Origin: Spirochaetaceae bacterium
GTDB lineage: Bacteria; Spirochaetota; Spirochaetia; Treponematales; Rectinemataceae
NCBI GenBank assembly: GCA_025355995.1
Contig: JANXYQ010000107.1
Coordinates: forward strand, 1-39,384
Length of the DNA: 39,384 bases
Reading direction: 5' to 3'
Below, piece by piece: positions 31,828 to 38,587 of the stretch; the first letter of the stretch is position 1, and every line of letters begins with the position of its first letter. The notes below the pieces were generated by a model. That model had not been told where the DNA came from, searched no databases, and saw only the letters and a program-made list of their open reading frames with translations. The position numbers and the translations under genes were made by a program.

Positions 31828-31854
31828 GTATCGGAACCGGGCCGCGGCCCTTTA
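31828..31854 (-). promoter_or_regulatory. Sigma-28 (FliA)-type promoter for flaB
   Basis: Minus strand: TAAA (31854-31851), 15-base GC-rich spacer, TCCGATAC (31835-31828), compared with the sigma-28 consensus TAAA-N15-GCCGATAA (six of eight in the -10). It predicts a leader of about 165 bases before flaB. The spacer is itself a near palindrome (GGGCCGCGGCCC). Confidence 0.65.
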
Positions 31855-31936
31855 GGGGAAAAGCGTGCGCCGCGCCGATTGACCGTATTGGCCGACGGCC
31901 GGCGCGCATGGTAGAGTGCCGGCCGAGGCTTATGCG

Positions 31937-32296
31937 ATGACCGTACGAAGAATGACCGAGATACTCGAGGCCAGGATCGCCTCCGGCGAGGACCAGATGG
32001 ACCTCGAGGTGAGCGCCGCCTGCGGTGCCGACCTGATGAGCGACGTGATGGCCTTCGTCAAGGAGAAGGTCGTCCTCCTGACGGGCCTCGTGAACCCGCA
32101 GGCGATACGCACCGCGGACCTCATGGACATCCGGGTCGTCGTGCTCGTACGCGGCAAGAGCCCGACCGAGGACATCGTGGCCATGGCCCGGGAGAACGGC
32201 ATGGTCCTGCTTTCTACCAAGTATTCGATGTTCCTCGCGTGCGGGAGGCTCTACGAGGCGGGCCTTCGCGGCGGGGGGATCAGGGAAATCGCGTAA
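31937..32296 (+). CDS. DRTGG-domain regulatory protein
   Basis: 119 residues from the ATG at 31937, with GAGG eight bases upstream. The whole protein is one DRTGG-like domain: MTEILEARIASGED, VSAACGADLMSDVMAFVKEK, LLTGLVNPQAIRTADLMDIR, VVLVRGKSP and a final MVLLSTKYSMFLACGRLYEAGL. DRTGG domains occur in front of serine kinases and CBS/phosphatase proteins and are thought to bind ligands; stand-alone copies are known beside hydrogenase-like genes in anaerobes. First gene of a three-gene operon with an anti-sigma-type ATPase and an [FeFe]-hydrogenase-like protein. Biochemical role unknown. Confidence 0.82.
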   Translation: MTVRRMTEILEARIASGEDQMDLEVSAACGADLMSDVMAFVKEKVVLLTGLVNPQAIRTADLMDIRVVVLVRGKSPTEDIVAMARENGMVLLSTKYSMFLACGRLYEAGLRGGGIREIA

Positions 32297-32311
32297 GCAG
32301 CGAGCGATCCC

Positions 32312-32722
32312 GTGAAGCTTAAATTCGAAGTCGGGGACGAGGACTTTTCCCTCGCCGGGAGGGCCAGCTCCGAGCTCAAGGGCGTGCTCAAGCGATTGGG
32401 CATAGGGCCCGACCTCGTCAGGAGGGCCTCGATCGCGATGTACGAGGGCGAGATCAACATGGTCATACACGCCGGCGGCGGCGTCGCCGAGGCGGAGATA
32501 GAGGCCGACCGGGTCGTCTTGACGCTGATCGACGCCGGGCCGGGCATACCCGACCTGTCCCTCGCCATGACCGAGGGCTGGTCGACCGCGCCCGACCGCT
32601 TCCGCGAGCTGGGCTTCGGCGCCGGGATGGGCCTGCCCAACATGAGGCGGAACTGCGACGAGTTCGACATCGAGAGCGAGGTCGGGAAGGGCACGAGCGT
32701 GCGTATGGTCATACGCCTATGA
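32312..32722 (+). CDS. Anti-sigma-factor-like ATP-binding protein (HATPase_c)
   Basis: 136 residues. A stand-alone GHKL ATPase domain of the RsbW/RsbT type: N-box YEGEINMVIHAGGG at about 45-58 (Glu-x2-Asn-x4-His), G1 DAGPGIPD at about 80, and G2 GFGAGMGLPNMRR at about 105. Such proteins are serine kinases that phosphorylate a partner or bind a sigma factor. No STAS partner or SpoIIE phosphatase is in the window. GTG start 15 bases after the DRTGG gene; its TGA overlaps the start of the hydrogenase-like gene, indicating tight co-expression. Confidence 0.86.
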   Translation: MKLKFEVGDEDFSLAGRASSELKGVLKRLGIGPDLVRRASIAMYEGEINMVIHAGGGVAEAEIEADRVVLTLIDAGPGIPDLSLAMTEGWSTAPDRFRELGFGAGMGLPNMRRNCDEFDIESEVGKGTSVRMVIRL

Positions 32723-34020
32723 GCGCCGAGGACTCCCCCGCCCCCCACTCGGTCCTTCTGGATCCCGAGAAGTGCGTCGGCTGCACGACCTGCATAAAGA
32801 AATGCCCCACCGAGGCCATACGCGTCCGCAAGGGCCGCGCCAGCATAATCGCGGAGCGCTGCATCGACTGCGGCGAGTGCATACGCACCTGCCCCCACGG
32901 CGCGAAGAGGGCCGTCTCCGATCCCCTGTCCATGATCGAAGGCTACCGGGTCAAGGTGGCGGTGCCGGCTCCTACGCTGTATAGCCAGTACGACGAGGGA
33001 CGCAGCGTGAACCGCGTGCTCTCGGGACTGCTCGAGCTCGGCTTCGACGAGGTATTCGAGGTCGCCGAGGCGGCGGAGATCGTGACCGCGGCCACCAAGG
33101 CCCTGCTCGCGCACGACGGCACCCTTCCCCGGCCGCTGATCTCGAGCGCCTGCCCCGCCGTGGTCAAGCTCGTGCAGCTGCGCTTCCCCAGCCTCATCCC
33201 CCACCTGGCCCCGCTGATCCCCCCGATGGAGGCGGCGGCTCGCATCGTCAAGGATAGGCTGCACGCCGGCGAGGACGGCGTCGGGGTTTTCTTCATCACG
33301 CCCTGCGCGGGCAAGGTCACCGTCACGCGGGCCCCGCTGGGCTACGCGCGCTCCGCCCTCGACGGGGTGATCGGGCTACGAGACATCTACCTGCCCCTGC
33401 GCGCGGCCATTGCGGCGGCGCCGGAGCGGGTCCTCGCCCACGCGGGGCGGATGGGCCTCGAGTGGGCGAGGACGGAGGGCGAATGCGAGGCGGTGGGCGA
33501 GCGGCGCTCCATCTCGGTGGACGGCATCGGCAACGTCATCGGGGTGCTCGAGGCGCTCGAGAACGGCAGCATGAAGGATCTCGTCTACATCGAGGCCCTC
33601 GCCTGCCCCGCGGGCTGCGTCGGAGGTCCGCTTACCGTAGAGAACCCCTATATCGCGAAGACGCGACTGCGCAACCGCGAGGAGAGCGCGCCGCCGCAAT
33701 CCGCCGGCCCGCGGCGCTACGAGAGCCTGGGGGATCTGGGCTGGACCGAGGCGGTGAAGGCCCGCTCGGCCCTCGTCCTCGACCCGGACATGCTGAAGGC
33801 CCTCGTGATGATGGAGGAGATAGAGTTCCGGGCGAGCGGCTTGCCGGGCCTCGATTGCGGCTCCTGCGGGGCACCGAGCTGCAAGGCCCTGGCCGAGGAC
33901 ATCGTGAGGGGCACCGCGATCGAGTCGGATTGCGTGTTCAAGCTCAGGGACAGGGTGCGCGAGCTCGCGAAGGAGCTCATGGCCCTAGAAGAGATACGGC
34001 CTCCGGGCCTGGATAGGTAG
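32719..34020 (+). CDS. [FeFe]-hydrogenase-like putative redox/H2 sensor
   Basis: 433 residues. Domains: two [4Fe-4S] ferredoxin motifs (Cys19/22/25/29 and Cys48/51/54/58), an H-cluster-like domain (about 80-310), and a C-terminal Fe-S domain of the PF04060 type (Cys380/383/388/405). The four cysteines that hold the H-cluster are present: Cys145 in SSACPA (motif L1), Cys196 in TPCAGK (L2), and Cys296 and Cys300 in ALACPAGCVGG (L3). The adjacent proton-relay cysteine of catalytic enzymes (TSCCP) is Ala144 here, as described for putative sensory hydrogenases. No accessory maturase genes are visible. Coupled to an anti-sigma-type ATPase, so signalling is more likely than bulk H2 turnover. Confidence 0.85.
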   Translation: MSAEDSPAPHSVLLDPEKCVGCTTCIKKCPTEAIRVRKGRASIIAERCIDCGECIRTCPHGAKRAVSDPLSMIEGYRVKVAVPAPTLYSQYDEGRSVNRVLSGLLELGFDEVFEVAEAAEIVTAATKALLAHDGTLPRPLISSACPAVVKLVQLRFPSLIPHLAPLIPPMEAAARIVKDRLHAGEDGVGVFFITPCAGKVTVTRAPLGYARSALDGVIGLRDIYLPLRAAIAAAPERVLAHAGRMGLEWARTEGECEAVGERRSISVDGIGNVIGVLEALENGSMKDLVYIEALACPAGCVGGPLTVENPYIAKTRLRNREESAPPQSAGPRRYESLGDLGWTEAVKARSALVLDPDMLKALVMMEEIEFRASGLPGLDCGSCGAPSCKALAEDIVRGTAIESDCVFKLRDRVRELAKELMALEEIRPPGLDR

Positions 34021-34303
34021 TCTGAGGCGCGATAGCGGGATCGGAACCTACGGAGACTCCCGAGCGAGTGAAGGTGTAGAGGATCTTGTAGCCGTCCCGG
34101 ACGCGCGTCGCGATTAGCCGGCGGATCATCTTGTCCCTGCCCAGGAGCGTTTGGAAGCGATGCAGCTTCTCGCGCTCCTTTCCCAGCCCGACGCGCCACG
34201 ATGCGCACAGGGCGTAGGGGGAGTCGAGCACGGGCTGGCGGTCATGGACGGTATAATAGTGGGTTTTCCCGTCCTTGCCGGCCTTGTACAAGGTAATGAT
34301 CAT
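33977..34303 (-). CDS. Small protein of unknown function
   Basis: 108 residues from the ATG at 34303, which has AGGA seven bases upstream. The first 80 residues look like a real compact alpha/beta domain (MIITLYKAGKDGKTHYYTVH, then FQTLLGRDKMIRRLIATRV and YKILYTFTRS), rich in aromatic and basic residues. No signal or membrane segment. The last 14 or so codons overlap the end of the hydrogenase-like gene on the other strand, which is unusual but possible. I do not recognise the family. Its promoter must lie within the 40 bases after a minus-strand terminator. Confidence 0.6.
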   Translation of the reverse strand: MIITLYKAGKDGKTHYYTVHDRQPVLDSPYALCASWRVGLGKEREKLHRFQTLLGRDKMIRRLIATRVRDGYKILYTFTRSGVSVGSDPAIAPQTTYPGPEAVSLLGP

Positions 34304-34345
34304 CTGAATATCCTATCGGCCGCCGGAGACGTGCAGTTGATGGCT

Positions 34346-34381
34346 AAAAAAAGGGGACCGTCGCCGTACGGCGGGGTCCCC
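34346..34381 (-). terminator. Strong minus-strand intrinsic terminator
   Basis: GGGGACC/GGTCCCC outer stem (34353-34359 with 34375-34381) with an inner GCCG-TA-CGGC stem, followed on the minus strand by seven T residues. It must end a transcript coming from the right; the only candidate there is the damaged small ORF at 34468-34693. Confidence 0.8.
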
Positions 34382-34467
34382 GTTAATAGCTTGCGCCGCG
34401 TTGAGGACCGAAGTCCGTCTAGCTTATCCGCGGCGAGCGAATGCTTTACAAAAAGCATTGCTGAGCT

Positions 34468-34693
34468 TTACGCAGCTCGATATTGAAAGCGCGGCACTCG
34501 AATAGCATCTTTTTCGCCGCGCTGCGCGAACCCGCCGCCCTTTCGGCGGCCGCGCCTACGGTAGTTCGCGGTCCTAAACCGACCCGCTAGGATCGGAAGG
34601 CCACCCATGATCAGGCTAATGATCGTAGCCGGTACCCCCAAGCGAATACTCTCCACTCGGGGCCGGCTCGGAACTCTCGGGCGGATTATCCAT
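34468..34693 (-). pseudogene. Possible small membrane protein with a frameshift
   Basis: An ATG at 34693 has AGGAGG six bases upstream and begins MDNPPESSEPAPSGEYSLGG, but stops after 25 codons. The adjacent frame carries LGVPATIISLIMGGLPILAG, a convincing membrane helix, then a basic tail to a stop at 34468. Removing one base from the G5 run (34635-34639) joins the two into one 74-residue protein. So this is either a broken gene, a switch at a G tract, or a sequencing error. A terminator follows 87 bases later. The 34304-35052 interval otherwise holds only hairpins (for example 34440-34459) and promoter-like sites. Confidence 0.35.
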
Positions 34694-34763
34694 GGCGGAC
34701 CTCCTATCCCTCTCGTCCCGGCATCCGATTGCCGTCCACGACGGGCGGTTCGGATCCTACGTA

Positions 34764-34788
34764 GTGTTTTGAAATTCCATCAAAACAC
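34764..34788. repeat. Nine-base inverted repeat
   Basis: GTGTTTTGA and TCAAAACAC separated by seven bases, in an AT-rich stretch. It overlaps a possible minus-strand promoter. It could be an operator or a hairpin. Confidence 0.5.
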
Positions 34789-34919
34789 AAAGGCTTCTTT
34801 CAATAAGTTACCATTTAAGCTGAAGAATGCAAGAGTAAAGCTCTCATGTAATATAACTTTTCAAAGTGCGGTATCTCCTTTGGAGGCATGGATAATGCTT
34901 ATTTGACATTCCATTCAAT

Positions 34920-34948
34920 TTGACAAAGATTAGAAAGGACACTATATT
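34920..34948 (+). promoter_or_regulatory. Strong sigma-70-type promoter for the glycoside hydrolase
   Basis: Perfect TTGACA at 34920-34925, 17-base spacer, TATATT at 34943-34948. A second TTGACA lies exactly 17 bases upstream (34903-34908). Predicted start near 34955, giving a leader of about 98 bases before the gene at 35053. Confidence 0.8.
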
Positions 34949-35052
34949 GACTCTCTAACCGTAAATTGTCGTTTCTCTGAAAAACGTAGAAAAGCCTGCG
35001 GTTCCTCGCGTACCTCGTGTGGAGGCAGCAGTCGGGTATAAGGGGTTCGTCC

Positions 35053-36525
35053 TTGAACAAACGGGATTTTCCGCGAGTGCATTTCTATGATCAAGACTTC
35101 GTCGAGGTGTATGATCGCACCTGGGCATGGATCGCGGACTGCTGGGCGTCTGGCGGCGTCGGGACGGCCATCGAGAAATCCAAGTATTTTCTATACAACG
35201 GCGAGAACGTCATCGACCTGATGGATCAGGTCTTTTCGTCATTTTTCCTCGTCTACTCCAACCGGATCTACGCCGCTTCGAGCGGCCTCGATACCCTCTA
35301 CGCGCTCCAGGAACCCAACGGCGCCATCCGCTCCCGTTACGACGCCGAGACGGGAAGCCCGATATTCCCCAAGGATAACCCCGAGGGCCTCGGGCTCCCC
35401 CTCTTCGCCTGGGCCGAGTACAACCTCTATCATAAGACCGCGAACAAGAAGCGCGTAAAGGAAGTGATGCCCTTCCTCCAGAAGCACTGGGCCTGGATGG
35501 AGGCGACGTTCAAGCGCGAGAATGGGCTCTACGCGGTCCCCGTCTCGGCGACGGGCATGGAGAACTCCCCGCGCGCCGGCGCGATTTTCCTCTCGGACTT
35601 CAACGCTGCGATGGCGATGAACGCCCTCTACCTTTCGGCCCTCGGCGATATACTCAACGACAAGGAAGCCTCCTTCCAGTTCAAACGGGCCTACTTCTCC
35701 CTGAAGACCCGCATCAACACCCTCATGTGGAACGTCGCGGACGGCTTCTACTACGACCTCGACAAGGACGAGAAGCAGGTTCCGACGAAGACGATCGGCG
35801 GCTATTGGCCTCTCCTCGCCGAGATCCCCAACGAGGAGCGCTCCGAGCGGCTCATCGCCCACCTCAAGGACCCGGGAGTCTTCGGCACGGAGCATCCCTT
35901 CCCCACCCTTGCCGCCGACCAGGCCGGCTACGACAAGCGGGGCATGGGCTACCGCGGGTCGGTGGTCCCGCCCTTCACGTACATGGTCATCAAGGGCCTG
36001 GAGAAATACAACCAGTACGAGCTGGCCCGCGACTGCGCTATCCGCCACCTCTACTTCGTCCTCGATTCGATGCACCAGGGCGGGGAAGAACGCGACGACG
36101 ACGGCGAGAGGCGAAGCGAGAAGGGCACGCCCGAGCAGAAGCCCACCGTCTGGGAGGCCTACCAGCCCCAGAACGAGGGGAAGGCGGTCTGGCCCGAGCG
36201 ACCGGATTGGCCGCGGCCCCAGTTCCTGGCCTACACGGGCCTCTCGACTATCGCCCTCATGATCGAGAACATAGTCGGCCTCTACATCTCCCTGCCGCGC
36301 AAGACGGTGGATTGGATCATCCCCAACCTCGAGATCATGGGCATCGAGAATCTATCGCTCAAGCGGAACCTCGTGACCATCCTCTCCAACAAGTCGGGAC
36401 GCGGCTGGGAGATCCACATGGAGAGCGAGAAGCTCTACTATTTCACGATCAATGTATTGGGGAAGAAGAAGAAGACCCTGCCGATACCCTCGGGCAAGTG
36501 CTCGATGCTGATCGATAAGATATAA
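35053..36525 (+). CDS. Trehalase-like (GH63/GH37 clan) glycoside hydrolase
   Basis: 490 residues. An (alpha/alpha)6-barrel glycosidase of the MGH1/GH63-like group. Seen: LDTLYALQEPNGAIRSRYD, the active-site element TGMENSPRAG near residue 175, IGGYWPLLAEIPNEE, and GMGYRGSVVPPFTYMVIKGL, which match the acid/base and substrate-loop blocks of the trehalase/GH63 clan. The C-terminal 90 residues form a small beta domain. No signal peptide, so probably cytoplasmic. TTG at 35053 is chosen because AAGGGG lies seven bases upstream; a GTG at 35017 is open but has no such site. Substrate (trehalose, glucosylglycerate, mannosylglycerate or an oligosaccharide) is unknown. Convergent with the response regulator, 11 bases apart. 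Confidence 0.8.
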   Translation: MNKRDFPRVHFYDQDFVEVYDRTWAWIADCWASGGVGTAIEKSKYFLYNGENVIDLMDQVFSSFFLVYSNRIYAASSGLDTLYALQEPNGAIRSRYDAETGSPIFPKDNPEGLGLPLFAWAEYNLYHKTANKKRVKEVMPFLQKHWAWMEATFKRENGLYAVPVSATGMENSPRAGAIFLSDFNAAMAMNALYLSALGDILNDKEASFQFKRAYFSLKTRINTLMWNVADGFYYDLDKDEKQVPTKTIGGYWPLLAEIPNEERSERLIAHLKDPGVFGTEHPFPTLAADQAGYDKRGMGYRGSVVPPFTYMVIKGLEKYNQYELARDCAIRHLYFVLDSMHQGGEERDDDGERRSEKGTPEQKPTVWEAYQPQNEGKAVWPERPDWPRPQFLAYTGLSTIALMIENIVGLYISLPRKTVDWIIPNLEIMGIENLSLKRNLVTILSNKSGRGWEIHMESEKLYYFTINVLGKKKKTLPIPSGKCSMLIDKI

Positions 36526-36536
36526 GCCGCGGAAGC

Positions 36537-36902
36537 CTAAGGACTCGATCCCCCGCCGAGGATGTCCTTGAATTTCTTCTTGTCGATCGGCTTGGTCATG
36601 AAGCCGAGGGGCTTCAGGGCTATCGCGCGGGATCGCGTCTCCGTATCGTCGTAGCCGGTCATGAAGAGAATCGGGATGGCCAGCTCGGCCGAGATCTTCG
36701 AGGCAGCGTCGATCCCATCCATGACGCCCGCCAGCCGTATGTCCATTACGACGATGTCCGGCCGGCTCGCCCTGGCTTCCAGGATGGCATCCTCCCCTGT
36801 GGTGATAATCCCGACGACCTGGTAATCCATATCCGCGAGCATCCGTTCCAGGGCCATCGCCGAGACGATCTCGTCTTCCACGATCAGGATTCTTTTCGCC
36901 AT
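36537..36902 (-). CDS. Single-domain response regulator
   Basis: 121 residues, a CheY-like receiver and nothing else. Seen: acidic pocket VEDE at 8-11, phospho-acceptor Asp54 in VVMDIRL, switch Thr in LFMTGYDD near 82 and Lys104 in FMTKPID. With no output domain it must act by protein contact or in a phosphorelay. AGGAG lies six bases before the ATG. It follows the sensor kinase gene by eight bases, so the two are a pair. Confidence 0.93.
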   Translation of the reverse strand: MAKRILIVEDEIVSAMALERMLADMDYQVVGIITTGEDAILEARASRPDIVVMDIRLAGVMDGIDAASKISAELAIPILFMTGYDDTETRSRAIALKPLGFMTKPIDKKKFKDILGGGSSP

Positions 36903-36910
36903 GCCCGCTC

Positions 36911-38491
36911 CTATACCCTCGCTTCGTAGAGGTTCGTCGGGATCCGAATCATATATCGCAGCCCCGAGCCCCGCTCGATCGATGCTGCGCCCTTCAACTG
37001 AGTCTCCGCGATCTTGAGGATGAGCCTGATGCCGAGAGTCTTCTGCCCGCGAAGGTCGAAGTCTTCGGGCACGCCTATCCCGTCATCGCGGTAGTCCAGC
37101 GAGATCCGGCACTCGCCCTCGGCCGCGAGTCCCAAGAATATCCGGCCCTTCCTTCCCTCGGGGAAGGCGTGCTTGATGGAATTCGTCACGAGCTCGTTGA
37201 TGATCAGGCCCAAGGGAATCGCGGTATCCAGGAGCAGCTTCAGGTCGTCGACGGCGAGGTCAACGGCCACTTGCCCTTCCCCGGGCGCGGCTCCCGCCAA
37301 CAGTAGCTCCATCAAGTCCTGGACGTACTCCCGGATCGCGATGCGCGACAGGTCGCGGGACCGGTAGAGCATGCCGTGGACCATCGAGATGGCATCGATC
37401 CGGTCCTCGGTCTTTCGGACGAGCCGATCGATATCCCCGGAAGGCTCGAGCTCGAGCGCCTCCAGCGTGATGAAGCTTCGGATCAGCTGGAGCGTATTCT
37501 TAGTCCGATGGTAAAGCTCGTGCAGAAGGGTCTCGTTCTCATGGAGGGACCGGGTTAGCCTCTCCTCGGACTCCTTGCGCTGCTCGATCTCGGCCCTGAG
37601 GTTCTCGGTCTTCTTCTTGACCTCGTGCCTGAGGATCATCGCGACCACGGCGAGCAGAAGGCCGAGGGACAGGACGACGGCGACCGAGACCCAGAGCCAG
37701 AGGGGCAGCTTGACGGGCTCGCGGCCCGTTATCCACTTCTCGAAGGATTTGCTATATGGCGACAGGGGATCGTCGAACATGCCTGCCATGATCCGATCGA
37801 TGCCGGTTATCAGGTCGGAGTTCCTTCCCTTTGGGACGGCGAATTCGAGGCCTATCGGTGAGAAGCTGATCGGAGTGATCGCGACAGGGAAGGACCTGGC
37901 GAGCTCGCTGCCGAGCGAATAGATGCAGACGCCCGCGAAGGCCTCGCCATCCGCGATCTTGCGCATCACCGATGCATTGTCCTCGACGAGGATGATGTCG
38001 CACTTGATATCGAAAGAGGCGATGAATTGGGCGAAGGCCGCGGTGAAGGTGCTGTCCCGGAGGCCCGCGATGCTCTTCCCCTCCAGGTCGAAGATCGTAT
38101 GGATGGCCGTGCCGCGGCGGGTGAACACCACGCCGCTGTCGATGAACACCGAACGGCTGCTGAAATCGTAGATCTTGGTCCTGGCCTCGGTGTAGCCGAC
38201 GGCCGGGAGCAGGTCGATCTCGCCTCTGCGCAGCATCTCCAATAACGGTCCCCAAGTCCCGCGGACGTACTCGACCTTCCAATCCAGTTCGCGCGCGAAT
38301 TCATCGACCAGGTCGACGAAGAGGCCATTCGGCCGGTCTCCCTCGACGATGACTAGAGGCGAGGCAGGGAATACTCCGACCTTGACCGTCCTCGGCTCGC
38401 CGAGCGCCCGAACCGACGGCAGGGCCAGGAGGATGAGGAGGATCGACAAGGCGATTCTTGGGCGACGCTTCTTCGGATTCCCTGAGGGCAC
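36911..38491 (-). CDS. Sensor histidine kinase with periplasmic solute-binding domain
   Basis: About 526 residues. A signal/anchor segment (residues 10-30), a family-3 solute-binding domain (about 35-255: KVGVFPASPLVIVEGDRPNG, LFVDLVDEFARELDWKVEYV, LRRGEIDLLPAVGYTEARTK), a membrane helix (about 262-287), a coiled coil, and a HisKA_2-type kinase with the phospho-His in ELYHRTKNTLQLI (about residue 328) and ATPase boxes NELVTNSIKHAF and DDGIGVPEDF. It should sense an amino acid or similar small ligand in the periplasm and phosphorylate the adjacent regulator. GTG at 38491 has AGGA nine bases upstream; GTG 38497 is also in frame but too close to it. Confidence 0.92.
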   Translation of the reverse strand: MPSGNPKKRRPRIALSILLILLALPSVRALGEPRTVKVGVFPASPLVIVEGDRPNGLFVDLVDEFARELDWKVEYVRGTWGPLLEMLRRGEIDLLPAVGYTEARTKIYDFSSRSVFIDSGVVFTRRGTAIHTIFDLEGKSIAGLRDSTFTAAFAQFIASFDIKCDIILVEDNASVMRKIADGEAFAGVCIYSLGSELARSFPVAITPISFSPIGLEFAVPKGRNSDLITGIDRIMAGMFDDPLSPYSKSFEKWITGREPVKLPLWLWVSVAVVLSLGLLLAVVAMILRHEVKKKTENLRAEIEQRKESEERLTRSLHENETLLHELYHRTKNTLQLIRSFITLEALELEPSGDIDRLVRKTEDRIDAISMVHGMLYRSRDLSRIAIREYVQDLMELLLAGAAPGEGQVAVDLAVDDLKLLLDTAIPLGLIINELVTNSIKHAFPEGRKGRIFLGLAAEGECRISLDYRDDGIGVPEDFDLRGQKTLGIRLILKIAETQLKGAASIERGSGLRYMIRIPTNLYEARV

Positions 38492-38542
38492 GGCCACTCT
38501 TCCTTTGGGCTACGGTCGAGGCGGGATGCCGCTTGAGGGATG

Positions 38543-38558
38543 CCTGGGCGCGCCCAGG
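38543..38558. repeat. 16-base perfect palindrome
   Basis: CCTGGGCGCGCCCAGG with no spacer, between the DMT exporter stop and the kinase start. It could be an operator or part of a weak terminator (no T run on either side). Confidence 0.5.
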
Positions 38559-38587
38559 GTCAAGTATCAGTCAAACGCCGCGGCAAT

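Noticed and set aside
31879-31914. TTGACC upstream of the DRTGG gene as a promoter
   Set aside because: No -10-like hexamer occurs at 16-18 bases; the nearest candidate is 24 bases away.
34500-34560. GC-rich hairpins resembling a terminator on the minus strand
   Set aside because: The CCGCCG/CGGCGG stem has no T run on either strand; the true terminator is at 34346-34381.
34607-34906. A 99-codon plus-strand frame in the AT-rich island
   Set aside because: Composition changes halfway through, there is no Shine-Dalgarno site at the start, and it runs opposite the better-supported minus-strand ORF with AGGAGG.
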